In this document: positions 32,770 to 41,162 of the stretch, one piece after another | How the letters are laid out: every line of letters begins with the position of its first letter | Position numbering within the stretch: position 1 is the stretch's first letter | Virus record (IMG/VR): IMGVR_UViG_3300020190_000108 | Coordinates: 1 to 44,473 of that record | Reading direction: 5' to 3' (one strand) | DNA length: 44,473 nucleotides | DNA from: a virus | Program-made: the position numbers and the translations under genes | The notes under the pieces: generated by a model | Database searches by the model: none | Told to the model about the DNA's origin: nothing | The model's input: the letters and a program-made list of their open reading frames with translations, nothing else

Positions 32770-33698
32770 TACACAACATAATCCATAATGAAAAGAGTGT
32801 AATCCATCAACAACGTATCAACTTCAATATTACCGGTTGACTCATAAAAATTATCTTTCATGCTAAACTTTACGACATCAAGATCTACTGAGTAAATCCC
32901 ATGTCTTCTGTAGGCTGAGTCATCATTCATCGCGTCAGCGATTAAAAGAATGGCCGCTTGTTTTATATTTTCTGGAACATACTGCCACCCGTAATCGCCC
33001 AAGATTGAATATTGGGATGTCTTTTTAAAACGGTTGCTTAGCATTGTTATGGTTGTGCTTTCCAGTAATGAATTTTTCCATTTAATATAAAATGATGAAT
33101 TAAAATTAAACGGTTGATATTTTACTTTTTCCATATTATCCAAAGTTACCTGAGTTGAGTCATGCAAATTCTGTTCTTCAGATGTCCCAACATCAATCTT
33201 CACTGTTTTTAAATTAAAGATTGGTAATGGTAGATGTAGTTGTTTATAACCATTACCCTCGATTTCAACTGTTTGATTGTAATAAGGTTCAAAATTTTGA
33301 CCTGTAAAAGCGTTAATAATATTTTTAATTCTTTTTTCAATTTTTTCAAATTTATTGCTATTCTGTGGTTCAAGTTCCGGGTATTCCGCAAAGAACTCTT
33401 CGTATGTCACATAAGGAACATAGACATTAAAAATTATAGATTGCGTGTAGGCCGTATTGGCTACAGTGTATGAAAAATCTGCTCTGTGCTTACCCGCCGA
33501 TTTTAAAATATACAGACCAGAGGCTTGTTGACCGTATGTGATGTTATAAATGCCAGCAGAGGCTCTTGTGGCATTTGTAGGACCAGATATAAGATCACCA
33601 AACTCATGATAGAGAGAAACAGATACGGCATTGTTGGCAGGGTCCGCCGGAAGAGTCAGAGTTATGGTTTTAGATGTGTTTATTTTGACTTCATCCAT
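32769..33698 (-). CDS. Head-tail adaptor with extra N-terminal Ig-like domain
   Basis: Of 309 residues, ~100-309 form the adaptor: VTYEEFFAEYPELEP (the usual first helix of gp6/gp15-like adaptors), then KIEKRIKNIINAFTGQNFEP, a beta excursion, and helix ENIKQAAILLIADAM. Residues 1-98 are an extra beta-sandwich (ITLTLPADPANNAVSVSL, then SGLYILKSAGKHRADF) resembling the Ig-like/BppU-N domains of baseplate proteins and the 109-residue protein at 42348. Typical adaptors are 90-120 residues, so this is an elongated fusion; the extra domain may decorate the neck. ATG 33698 has no Shine-Dalgarno but sits nine bases after TATAAT. Confidence 0.8.
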   Translation of the reverse strand: MDEVKINTSKTITLTLPADPANNAVSVSLYHEFGDLISGPTNATRASAGIYNITYGQQASGLYILKSAGKHRADFSYTVANTAYTQSIIFNVYVPYVTYEEFFAEYPELEPQNSNKFEKIEKRIKNIINAFTGQNFEPYYNQTVEIEGNGYKQLHLPLPIFNLKTVKIDVGTSEEQNLHDSTQVTLDNMEKVKYQPFNFNSSFYIKWKNSLLESTTITMLSNRFKKTSQYSILGDYGWQYVPENIKQAAILLIADAMNDDSAYRRHGIYSVDLDVVKFSMKDNFYESTGNIEVDTLLMDYTLFIMDYVV

Positions 33699-33707
33699 TA
33701 TGCTTTA

Positions 33708-33713
33708 ATTATA
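33708..33713 (-). promoter_or_regulatory. Candidate -10 box of a leaderless promoter for the neck/tail operon
   Basis: A perfect TATAAT lies nine bases before ATG 33698, inside an 86-base non-coding gap, the longest in the right half of the window. The adaptor gene has no Shine-Dalgarno. A start of transcription about seven bases after the box would leave almost no leader, as in many actinobacterial mRNAs. The -35 region is weak (TTTCCT at an 18-base spacing). Confidence 0.5.
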
Positions 33714-33784
33714 CAGCATATAGATTTAATGAGGAAATCTAGAAATCTACTAAGATTTATCGGACATTGTTTTAATAGCAAATA

Positions 33785-34606
33785 TTATTTTTTGAAAAAG
33801 TTGAACCATTTTTTTTCTTTTTGCGCCTCTAAATCGGCTTCCCTCTGTTTTTTTCTATAAATTTGGTTTCTGTCTGGGGAAACCAGGCCGCCCTCTCCGA
33901 GGCCAGAATTAACAATAAATCTAAACATTGATTCATTGCCCCATAAAATTCTTTTAAAATTATTTTTTCTTATAATTGGCACCATAAACTGTATTGGAGT
34001 ACCTGCAGGTATTGTAAACTCTTTGTCAGTAGTTATATTTAATACAACGTGTATTTGATTATAAAAATCTGTGTGGACAATACCTGGTACAACAGTATAG
34101 TTTGGATTGGGTTCATGCAGAATTGGTAGCACCATTAAAGAAACACCTTTTGGTGTTCTAAATCTCCAAGGAGAAACAAGTTTAGGAAATTGTCCAGTTG
34201 GTATTGCTTTTATATTTGTTATAGGACAACCATGAACGCTGTGACTCTCAAAGCCAGAAACTTCAAAAGAACCAAAGTGCCCGTCCAATTGTCCTAATTT
34301 TAATTCAAATGTTTTACCATTAATAGATGGTCTTACTGTAACATCTGTCCAAAGGGGAATTACAAAACCATTTGTAATATAATCGTAGGTTCCTTGGCAT
34401 CTCCTAAGAGAACCTTTCATCTTTGGTAAATCTTTCCACCAAGATGGAAGTTGCTCGGATGGAAGAAATGGTGGTATGTCCATTAAGCGATTGTCTTGTG
34501 GAACGATTAATACTTCTCCCCTTTTTGGGGTTGGTAAATCTTTTTTATAATATAAAATTTTATATTTGAATTTGTCTGAGCGCTTCGGCATGATCAACTG
34601 TTGCAT
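33785..34606 (-). CDS. Conserved phage protein of unknown function linked to the halogenase
   Basis: A protein of up to 273 residues; ATG 34591 (five residues later) is an equally good start, and both overlap the halogenase gene. The N-terminal third carries a striking motif: PPFLPSEQLPSWWKDLP, then a Cys in SLRRCQGTYDYI and NGFVIPLWTDV. A beta-rich middle follows (FGSFEVSGFESHSVHGCP) and a Lys/Phe-rich tail. I recall similar WWKDLP-containing proteins in cyanophages, all uncharacterised. Double-psi or jelly-roll folding is plausible but not demonstrated. Coupling to the halogenase suggests a shared pathway. Confidence 0.7.
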   Translation of the reverse strand: MQQLIMPKRSDKFKYKILYYKKDLPTPKRGEVLIVPQDNRLMDIPPFLPSEQLPSWWKDLPKMKGSLRRCQGTYDYITNGFVIPLWTDVTVRPSINGKTFELKLGQLDGHFGSFEVSGFESHSVHGCPITNIKAIPTGQFPKLVSPWRFRTPKGVSLMVLPILHEPNPNYTVVPGIVHTDFYNQIHVVLNITTDKEFTIPAGTPIQFMVPIIRKNNFKRILWGNESMFRFIVNSGLGEGGLVSPDRNQIYRKKQREADLEAQKEKKWFNFFKK

Positions 34607-36023
34607 GTCCTGTCTGATTTAGCTTCGCCTCGGAGACAAGATAGTTTACCTGCTCTTCGACATCGTATGAGTATATCATTTCAAATGCCCTCTGTGCGGA
34701 AAGAAGACCCTGCCCCTGTGCCACATGATAAAAATGAGGAACTAAAAACATTTCATAATTATTATTACTAATATCATATAAAAATGGCGGACGCTCCTGC
34801 CAAAGTTCTAATAGTTCAACAAGATAATCTGGTTTTTCCATATGTTTTTGATCTCTCCACATTTGTGAATCCACTCTATCGGAAATGTAATGTAAACATA
34901 TCATTGCACATATATTTTCCATCATTTTATTCATTTTTTTATTATATGAATCTTGTAACTTTTTAGAGTTAATATCATAATTACCCAAATTTTGAGTTAA
35001 ACATCTAATTTGTTGAATTGTTGAACCAATACTTGTGGCCTCTAGAGGCTCCACAAAAGCTGCCGCTAAGCCAACAGCTACGCAGTTCTTCACCCAAAAT
35101 TTTTCAAGATGCCCTGGATCAAATCTAAAGGCTCTCGCTGGTTCAACTTGTCTTTCAAGAAGTTTGGAAACTTCCTGGATTGCTTGATCATCGGTGCAGT
35201 GAAGAGATGAATAAACATATCCATTACCTCTTCTGTCCTGCGTCGGTATTTCCCATACCCAGCCATTTGGCATAGCCCTAGCCCTTGTATAAGGACGTAT
35301 TTGACCAGAAGGATCAGATTCAGTAGGGAATGCAATAGCAGAATCCATTTGCATATATTTCTTATAAGAGTTCCATTTTGTATTTCCAAGTTTGGACATC
35401 AAAATTCTTTTAAACCCAGTAGCATCAATCCAGAAATCTGCATCAACAATATCGCCATTGCCAAGAGAAACGGATTGTATATAACCATTTTCACAATTTA
35501 AATTTATATTTTCAATTTCAGAATCAATCATTTTAATATTTCTAAATATACAAATATTTGTAAAATATTGATTTAATTTGAAAGTATCAAAATGAAACTG
35601 ATTAACTGACTGATGTGGATAATTAGCATTAACTTTATTTTCAATTAAAGCTCTTGATGTAATATTTTCTGTGAGGGTTTTATTGTTCTTAATAAGGCCA
35701 TTATAGAGAGCAAAATAACCAATAGGTTCCTCTGTTGCAGCATGTGCAACGCTATGGAAATAATCCGGGGTACGGTTGGTCCAGTTTTCAAAACGAATTC
35801 CATATTTATGCGTAGCTCTAGACTGCACTAACATGTCTGCTAATGGAATTTCACACATTTCCATGAAACTTCGCCAGTGCTCGGTTGAGCCTTCGCCAAC
35901 ACCAATAATGCCAATCTTAGAAGAAGATACACAAGTAATTTTAAATTTAGGGAAAACTTTTCTTAGGATCAAGGCTGAAATTAGCCCAGCAGTGCCGCCT
36001 CCAATAATGGCAATTTTTTTCAT
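34560..36023 (-). CDS. Flavin-dependent tryptophan-halogenase-like enzyme
   Basis: The 487 residues show a complete halogenase signature: FAD-binding GGGTAG at 8-13, GVGEGSTEHW at 41-50, a Lys in ATHKYGIRFENW (K73, the position of PrnA K79 that carries the halogenating species), the diagnostic WVWEIP (WxWxIP) at 255-260, and FVEPLEAT at 323-330, which holds the active-site Glu in the family. The enzyme needs reduced FAD, oxygen and halide; no flavin reductase gene is present, so the host would supply FADH2. Substrate may be free Trp, another indole or a peptide. A related cyanophage enzyme (VirX1) has broad substrate range and prefers iodide. ATG 36023 is coupled to the upstream gene by ATGA. 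Confidence 0.92.
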   Translation of the reverse strand: MKKIAIIGGGTAGLISALILRKVFPKFKITCVSSSKIGIIGVGEGSTEHWRSFMEMCEIPLADMLVQSRATHKYGIRFENWTNRTPDYFHSVAHAATEEPIGYFALYNGLIKNNKTLTENITSRALIENKVNANYPHQSVNQFHFDTFKLNQYFTNICIFRNIKMIDSEIENINLNCENGYIQSVSLGNGDIVDADFWIDATGFKRILMSKLGNTKWNSYKKYMQMDSAIAFPTESDPSGQIRPYTRARAMPNGWVWEIPTQDRRGNGYVYSSLHCTDDQAIQEVSKLLERQVEPARAFRFDPGHLEKFWVKNCVAVGLAAAFVEPLEATSIGSTIQQIRCLTQNLGNYDINSKKLQDSYNKKMNKMMENICAMICLHYISDRVDSQMWRDQKHMEKPDYLVELLELWQERPPFLYDISNNNYEMFLVPHFYHVAQGQGLLSAQRAFEMIYSYDVEEQVNYLVSEAKLNQTGHATVDHAEALRQIQI

Positions 36024-37090
36024 ATAAATTTATATTTAATTATTTTCTCTATAATATTTGTATCAAAATTAGTTATTAATTTATTATTTATTACTAATAG
36101 TTCTATATCATCCATTGAATTAGTGTCTAGATCAATATTATTTACAATACACAATGTATAAACAGAAGACTCTAAAAATGACTTTTCTTTGTACAAAATA
36201 GAATTATCAATCGTAAAAGATTTTTTACTATTCTTAAGTAAAGAATTAAGTGTTTTATATCTAATATGAGATAAAAAATAATTTTCTAATGATTCTGGAA
36301 ATATATTTTTTTCTTCAATTTCTTGATATATTTCATTATTACCCTGTATATATCTGGCAACTCTCATATCTGTTTCCAAGGAATTTATTTCACTTAAAAT
36401 ATCATTTATACCAAGTGCATTTATAAATGCCATTGCTTTTACGGCAGGACCCTCTTCACTGGAAAATGGAGACTTTGAAACCTCTGACCATTCAAAAATT
36501 TGTTTTAAAATACCAGAAAATGTTCTTGAATATGTATTTACAATTTGAGTACTTTTATCTTTGAAATCTTGATCTTTGGTATCGGCACGAAAGATATGAC
36601 CTATACCGCTTGCTGAAAGAACTACCTTCATAGAAATAATGTCATATCTAGTTGTTCTTGGATAAAAAGGAACCGGACCAAATTTGTTATAGTCACATCT
36701 AACAAATTCTACTCCATTTGATAATGAACCAGTTCCGCCGTATGTTGATGGTGGTGTGCCAGCAGACGGCAATTCAATTGAATTCCAAAAATTATAAAAT
36801 GAAAAAGGATGTGTTGTTGATCCTTGAGCAATATCTTGAAAATTCTCATATGCAAGCATTTGCATAATATAATCACCATTATCACCAACAATTTGATAAT
36901 CATGATATCCATGCATAGGTGATTTTTCTTTAAAGCAAAGCAAAACACCATTATCTGTTTGATAATAGTCAACATCAGGTGCTTCAATCAGTCCACCCGT
37001 TGTTTTTGCAAATGCTTTAACATCTCCACTTAGATTTGCTAGATGGAAAAAATCATACTCGAATGGATTAATTTCATTAATATTTTTCAT
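36020..37090 (-). CDS. Unrecognised protein in the halogenase cassette
   Basis: I place the start at ATG 37090, which overlaps the oxygenase stop by four bases (ATGA), giving 356 residues; a GTG at 37099 is less likely. The N-terminal ~200 residues look beta-rich and aromatic (YDFFHLANLSGDVKAF, then GVLLCFKEKSPMHGYHDYQI and GPVPFYPRTTRYDI). The rest is helical and Lys/Asn-rich. A His/Asp-containing HGYHDY could be part of a metal site, but no known family is evident. Coupling to both the oxygenase and halogenase suggests it acts in the same pathway, perhaps as carrier, partner or substrate-recognition protein. Confidence 0.72.
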   Translation of the reverse strand: MKNINEINPFEYDFFHLANLSGDVKAFAKTTGGLIEAPDVDYYQTDNGVLLCFKEKSPMHGYHDYQIVGDNGDYIMQMLAYENFQDIAQGSTTHPFSFYNFWNSIELPSAGTPPSTYGGTGSLSNGVEFVRCDYNKFGPVPFYPRTTRYDIISMKVVLSASGIGHIFRADTKDQDFKDKSTQIVNTYSRTFSGILKQIFEWSEVSKSPFSSEEGPAVKAMAFINALGINDILSEINSLETDMRVARYIQGNNEIYQEIEEKNIFPESLENYFLSHIRYKTLNSLLKNSKKSFTIDNSILYKEKSFLESSVYTLCIVNNIDLDTNSMDDIELLVINNKLITNFDTNIIEKIIKYKFI

Positions 37091-37689
37091 ATAAACCACA
37101 TCACTAAGCTATATTTTACACCAGATGTTACTGGGTGTGCTATATGGGTGTAAGGGAAATTAGACGGAAACAAAACAAGTTCATTTGTGTTGAGTTTTAT
37201 TGTTTTTTTGAAATAAGGAAATTCAAGTTCTCCACCTTCAAAAGATTCTCCAAAACATCCAACTAAACTCAAAACTCTGCTTGTGTCTGGAGAGTGGTCA
37301 TGGTGTGCGTGATATTGCGAATTATTCTGATATTTTAGCAATTGCATTCCCTGAATTGACTGTAGATGTAAATCAAAGCAACGTCTATAATCCCATATAC
37401 ATTCATCAATATTGAAAAATATTTCTTTGTATTGTTTTGCTAAATCTTTAATATCATCAACAACAGTATCATCAAGCAGTGGCCAAACATCGGCTTCCAT
37501 GGAGCTTCTATATTCTGACTCAGCAGTATTGCCAATATCACCAGTAACAGATCTATTCCAAGAAATATACGGCCATGATTTTTCCGTTTCTTTTTCTAAA
37601 TTTTCTATAAAATCTGATACATCAAAATAATTTTTATAGACAAAAACGCACGGCATCTCTTCATATTTTTCAATTAACACAGTATTCAA
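37087..37689 (-). CDS. 2-oxoglutarate/Fe(II)-dependent oxygenase (prolyl-4-hydroxylase-like)
   Basis: Up to 200 residues. The double-stranded beta-helix core has the iron triad H129-x-D131 (in YHAHHDHSPD) and H182, with K192 (PVTSGVKYSLVMW) as the 2-oxoglutarate-binding basic residue. GGELEFPYF lies in between, as in P4H-type enzymes. It would hydroxylate a protein, peptide or small molecule using 2-oxoglutarate and oxygen. The start is uncertain: TTG 37689, GTG 37680 or ATG 37656 (the last preceded by GAAGAG); all keep the catalytic domain. The gene overlaps the preceding unknown gene and is coupled to the next one. Confidence 0.88.
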   Translation of the reverse strand: MNTVLIEKYEEMPCVFVYKNYFDVSDFIENLEKETEKSWPYISWNRSVTGDIGNTAESEYRSSMEADVWPLLDDTVVDDIKDLAKQYKEIFFNIDECIWDYRRCFDLHLQSIQGMQLLKYQNNSQYHAHHDHSPDTSRVLSLVGCFGESFEGGELEFPYFKKTIKLNTNELVLFPSNFPYTHIAHPVTSGVKYSLVMWFI

Positions 37690-38071
37690 AGCTTTCTAAC
37701 TCTTGATTGTCAATTACAATTTTACAAGATTTTTTGCCAATTTCCGATGAATAGATACAGAATTTTGCACGATGTTTTTCTAATAGAAAGGGTTCATGTA
37801 TATTATCATTAACTAATAATTGAATATTTTTATTAAAAATAATATAATCATTATGATACAGAATATTTTGATGAAAATATTGTTTTATATTTTGAAAATA
37901 AGAACAATTTCTAAACTCGGGAACTTCAATAATTTCTACTTTATCAAAATTACTTTTAGCTTTTTCAATATCTTTACATAAACCAATATTAATTGGTAAA
38001 TTATTTTTTTTAGATAAAACTGAAGCCTCATCAATTAGATTTTCTGAAGGGCAAAACACAACTCTTTTCAT
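37670..38071 (-). CDS. Unrecognised small protein in the halogenase cassette
   Basis: A 133-residue protein, with ATG 38071 one base after the previous stop. It begins with a hydrophobic strand-loop (KRVVFCPSENLIDEASVL) reminiscent of a Rossmann-like start, then alternating strands and helices (NLPINIGLCKDIEKAK, KVEIIEVPEF) and several Cys and His residues. I do not recognise a family; a small nucleotide-binding or glycosyltransferase-like fold is possible but not supported by motifs. The gene is strongly AT-rich and Asn/Ile/Lys-rich compared with the neck and tail genes. Confidence 0.65.
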   Translation of the reverse strand: MKRVVFCPSENLIDEASVLSKKNNLPINIGLCKDIEKAKSNFDKVEIIEVPEFRNCSYFQNIKQYFHQNILYHNDYIIFNKNIQLLVNDNIHEPFLLEKHRAKFCIYSSEIGKKSCKIVIDNQELESFEYCVN

Positions 38072-38072
38072 A

Positions 38073-38306
38073 TTAAAGAGAGTTCAGTTTATTGTTAATT
38101 TCTTGATATTTTTTGTACGCATCATATAGATTCGCTTGTACACTTGGGGTTTCCCAATCTTTAAAATCTTCGATTTTAGAGAAATCATAAGTATCAGGAT
38201 CTAAACCAAGTATAACCATTGAAGAATATATTGTAGATTCAAAACCATTTTTTGCTGCGCTCAATGCAGCTTTTTTTTGTTCATTTGAAAGTGAAAAATT
38301 AATCAT
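38073..38306 (-). CDS. Small helical protein opening the halogenase cassette
   Basis: A 77-residue protein with a strong AGGAGG just before ATG 38306. It is predicted helical (SNEQKKAALSAAKNGFES, then YDAYKKYQEINNKLNSL) with a central loop LGLDPDTYDF and KDWETP. No family recognised. It stands between the histidine-rich fibre gene and the oxygenase cassette, so it may be a fibre chaperone/adaptor or belong to the cassette. It has one Trp, so it is a conceivable but unproven substrate for the halogenase. Confidence 0.65.
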   Translation of the reverse strand: MINFSLSNEQKKAALSAAKNGFESTIYSSMVILGLDPDTYDFSKIEDFKDWETPSVQANLYDAYKKYQEINNKLNSL

Positions 38307-38313
38307 TTTCCTC

Positions 38314-39861
38314 CTAAGAATTGATAATTGTTATAACAGATCCACCGTTGGCGGAAACACCACCAACAGAACCTCCACTGACATTTGTAGTAGCCGAAAT
38401 GGGCGTAGCGCTGTCTGTAACTATGATTATACCACCGCCTCCACCTGATTTACCATTTGTACCAGCCGTAGTGGACCCATTTGTGCCACTAGATCCTGCG
38501 CTACCACCAGGACCACCCACACCACCAGGATATGTTCTATGACCAACATGAGCCGTTGGACCGCCGATTCTTGCTCTTCCTTGATGATGTTGGCCGTGCA
38601 AATCATGCCTTGCTCTAGAAGCATGTGTAATGTGAGAACCTTTGGCCCCTACAACGTGATGTGCATCTGCTTCATGGTAATGATTATGCCCAAGAGGACC
38701 GGTTGTTGTATTAACATTATGTGCTACAGCACCACTATGACCTAATTGACCTCCTGCTGTGTGATCAATGCCATTTTGATGAAAAAAACTAGCGTCAGCA
38801 CCAACTGGTGCATGACCTGTTGACGCAACGCCATGATGTGGATTGCTCCCGTGGTGGTGATTGTGAGGATGAACCGGTGTCGCATCGTGTACGGTATAGG
38901 CCCATGTTCCGTGAGCATGAGGGGCATATGTTGCAGGGGTATGACCGCTATGAGGTAAGCCCAATGGATAGGCCCCACTTGAACCAATGCTTATGGTTGG
39001 TCCATGCGTTCCATCGCCAGAAATATAATGAGCATGATTTTGTGTATAGTGAGCAATTGACGCAGCGGGGGCGGTCGTTCCAGTATTACCAACATTACCT
39101 AATGTAGCACCAGAGCCAACTGCAATGCTTCCGCCAACCGTTGCGTTTGATCCTTGAGCTTTAATAACACCAGAACCAGTAATTGATTTGGCACAGATTA
39201 AAACAACTGCACCACCAATTCCACCATCACCCTTGATTGCAGCTGGAACATCAGTTCCTTTAACTCCGTTTGATCCGCTGGCACCCTGTGTTCCAGGGCC
39301 ACCGGCAGCACCAATATTTCGGCCTGGTAAAGAGCCAGGTTGTCCTGGCCAAGATGTTGGAGCACCTCCTGCGCCGGTACCGTCTGCAGCAAGCGTTAGC
39401 CCTCCCTCAACACCATCTTCTCCACCAGCACCGCCAGAAAAAGCAATAAAAGCACTATTAGAATCTACATAACCACCAAATATAATATTTTCTAAAGCGT
39501 TAAGAACATAAGATGGTGCTTGTGAGGCAATATATGTCGATCCCGCAGCATTACCGCCAAGAGATCCTATAGTATTAGAGGCAATGGGGGCTGTTCCTCT
39601 TAGAGTTGCAGTTGAAACTGTTGTACCAGAAGCAACGCCAAGATTTCCATCTAATGTCAAAGTTCCTTTAACAAATACTTTAAAACCGTTTGTGTTTAAA
39701 TGGCAATTAGAATTAATTGTTAAGTTATTATAATACATGTCTCTGCTAAGAGAAATATTGGCTACAATAACAACATCGCCATCTGTTCCGACACCGTATA
39801 CTGAATCATTGCCTATTCTTTGGACTTTTGCTGGCGAATTATATTTATCTATTCCTGGCAT
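38314..39861 (-). CDS. Histidine-rich glycine-rich tail fibre
   Basis: A 515-residue fibre. Residues ~20-75 form a beta module (YGVGTDGDVVIVANISLSRD, then NTNGFKVFVKGTLTLDG) shared with the neighbouring 239-residue protein. A Gly-rich shaft follows, with GGAGG and GGPG motifs that could form a polyglycine-II sandwich. Residues ~265-440 contain about 34 histidines, including several HxH units (HAH, HPH, HNH, HYH) and an HHH. The C-terminus is again Gly-rich with GGGGGIIIVTD. HxH motifs bind iron in the T4 gp37 receptor-binding tip, so metal-stapled trimers are the natural reading. No Shine-Dalgarno is seen at ATG 39861. Confidence 0.82.
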   Translation of the reverse strand: MPGIDKYNSPAKVQRIGNDSVYGVGTDGDVVIVANISLSRDMYYNNLTINSNCHLNTNGFKVFVKGTLTLDGNLGVASGTTVSTATLRGTAPIASNTIGSLGGNAAGSTYIASQAPSYVLNALENIIFGGYVDSNSAFIAFSGGAGGEDGVEGGLTLAADGTGAGGAPTSWPGQPGSLPGRNIGAAGGPGTQGASGSNGVKGTDVPAAIKGDGGIGGAVVLICAKSITGSGVIKAQGSNATVGGSIAVGSGATLGNVGNTGTTAPAASIAHYTQNHAHYISGDGTHGPTISIGSSGAYPLGLPHSGHTPATYAPHAHGTWAYTVHDATPVHPHNHHHGSNPHHGVASTGHAPVGADASFFHQNGIDHTAGGQLGHSGAVAHNVNTTTGPLGHNHYHEADAHHVVGAKGSHITHASRARHDLHGQHHQGRARIGGPTAHVGHRTYPGGVGGPGGSAGSSGTNGSTTAGTNGKSGGGGGIIIVTDSATPISATTNVSGGSVGGVSANGGSVITIINS

Positions 39862-39862
39862 A

Positions 39863-40582
39863 TTAAACCAACTGCGAGTAGATTACTGTTCCGTTTTGGC
39901 ACCCAGTACCACCAACAACATTTGTGCTTACATTAGCAGGGAGCGTTGCCTGAGCTGATATTATTATTACAACTCCACCGCCTCCTCCTCCAGAACCGGC
40001 AGTCCCTGGTGCGTTAATTGAAGCATTGACAGTGGTTGCATCCGTTGATATATATCTAGCACTTAATATTACAACGCCACCACCTGCCCCAGAAGCACCG
40101 CCTGCCCCGCCTCTCAAGAATAATGGATTTATTTGAGAGGCGGTTACTGAGTACCCGCGAACTGCCTGAACCGGCTGATACCAGTACCCACTCTGAGTTG
40201 TTTTATCCCCTGTTCCCCCAGCGCTTGTGGTAGGTGCAGTGGCATTTGCTGTTGCACTATTTCCTCCAAGTGCATTTATAATGTTTCCCCCAGCGGTGGC
40301 TCCACCGCCAGCAATACTTCCATTTGCACTAGACCCTGTTGCAAACCCGATCACAGCACCGTTACGTAATGTTAAAAGATTTTTAACAAACACACGATAT
40401 CCATTTGTTATTAATTGTATATTTGCTTGAATTTCTAAATTAAAATAATACATATCGGATGTCAAAGTAGTATTTGTAGAAATTGTTACAGAACCATCAG
40501 AACCAGACCCATAGATAGGGTCTGGAGCATCAATGAATGATGCAAAAGCATTGGCTGCTGGATATTTTATAAAACCTGTCAT
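39863..40582 (-). CDS. Glycine-rich fibre protein, paralog of the histidine-rich fibre
   Basis: A 239-residue protein. Its N-module (YGSGSDGSVTISTNTTLTSD, then LITNGYRVFVKNLLTL) aligns with the same part of the next fibre. Gly-rich stretches (LRGGAGGASGAGGGVVIL and GSGGGGGGVVIIIS) flank strands ending in ILSA/IISA. It lacks the His-rich segment, so the two genes look like a duplicated fibre pair with one copy carrying an inserted metal-binding region. ATG 40582 is in a TAATG overlap with GAGG seven bases upstream. Confidence 0.78.
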   Translation of the reverse strand: MTGFIKYPAANAFASFIDAPDPIYGSGSDGSVTISTNTTLTSDMYYFNLEIQANIQLITNGYRVFVKNLLTLRNGAVIGFATGSSANGSIAGGGATAGGNIINALGGNSATANATAPTTSAGGTGDKTTQSGYWYQPVQAVRGYSVTASQINPLFLRGGAGGASGAGGGVVILSARYISTDATTVNASINAPGTAGSGGGGGGVVIIISAQATLPANVSTNVVGGTGCQNGTVIYSQLV

Positions 40583-40950
40583 TATGTTTCCTCAATTCCA
40601 AATACAGCAATATTGATTGCGGTATTTGAACTGCACAGTGCAGTTATTTGATCAGAGTTTGTATTATTTGCCGTTGATCCATTGTTATTCAAAACCATTG
40701 AGCAGTTAAAAGTGACGGTTTCATTTGCAGCAACAGACAGTGCACTCAATATATCATGAGTATTGGCTTCAGCAACATTTGCTGGTTTTAAACGAACGGT
40801 AACTGTTTTTGCACTATTGGTTGTGTTTGTTAAAATAATTTGTTTAATAATTGATGTTGTGCTTTGGGGAACAGTATAAATTACGGAAGAGGCTGTTGTT
40901 AACTGAGTTGGGCTTGAAGCCCCAGAGAGTCTTTTTTGTGTTAAAGCCAC
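40582..40950 (-). CDS. Small virion structural protein
   Basis: A 122-residue protein starting at GTG 40950, seven bases after GGAGG. The sequence suggests a compact beta-sandwich (SVIYTVPQSTTSIIKQIIL, then KTVTVRLKPANVA and ETVTFNCSMVL) like the small Ig-like or decoration proteins found in fibre clusters. No enzyme motif. It is coupled to the next fibre gene by TAATG and sits within the fibre run, so it probably binds a fibre or the capsid surface. Confidence 0.65.
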   Translation of the reverse strand: MALTQKRLSGASSPTQLTTASSVIYTVPQSTTSIIKQIILTNTTNSAKTVTVRLKPANVAEANTHDILSALSVAANETVTFNCSMVLNNNGSTANNTNSDQITALCSSNTAINIAVFGIEET

Positions 40951-41162
40951 TACAAAACCTCCATATATAGTCTAATTAAGATATTCCGATTTTCCTGAGA
41001 GGAATTACCACCGCCAGAAGAAGAAAATTCCACTACAGCATTGGAAGAGTTTTTATAAAAAATTTTTCCATCTGCATAATTAATAGCAAGTTCGCCATGT
41101 TCTAGCGAGGCTGGAACATTTGAAGATGTGCCACTATTTTTAAGCTTTATAGTATTGGGCAC
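40950..41162 (-). CDS. Stand-alone fibre N-terminal module
   Basis: A 70-residue protein starting at GTG 41162, five bases after AGGAGG. PNTIKLKNSGTSSNVPASLEH, broken here, with GELAINYADGKIFYKN is the short beta module that opens many phage fibres, and matches the opening of the gene before it (IRIKRRSSGASGAPSSLENAEIAYN). Here the module is followed only by a Ser/Gly linker and a short tail (RNILIRLYMEVL), so the protein looks like a truncated fibre or a capping adaptor. Confidence 0.68.
   Translation of the reverse strand: MPNTIKLKNSGTSSNVPASLEHGELAINYADGKIFYKNSSNAVVEFSSSGGGNSSQENRNILIRLYMEVL

Noticed and set aside
33699-33784. A tRNA or small RNA in the 86-base gap before the adaptor gene
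   Set aside because: No cloverleaf or strong stem was found by eye; the gap is AT-rich and better explained as promoter DNA.
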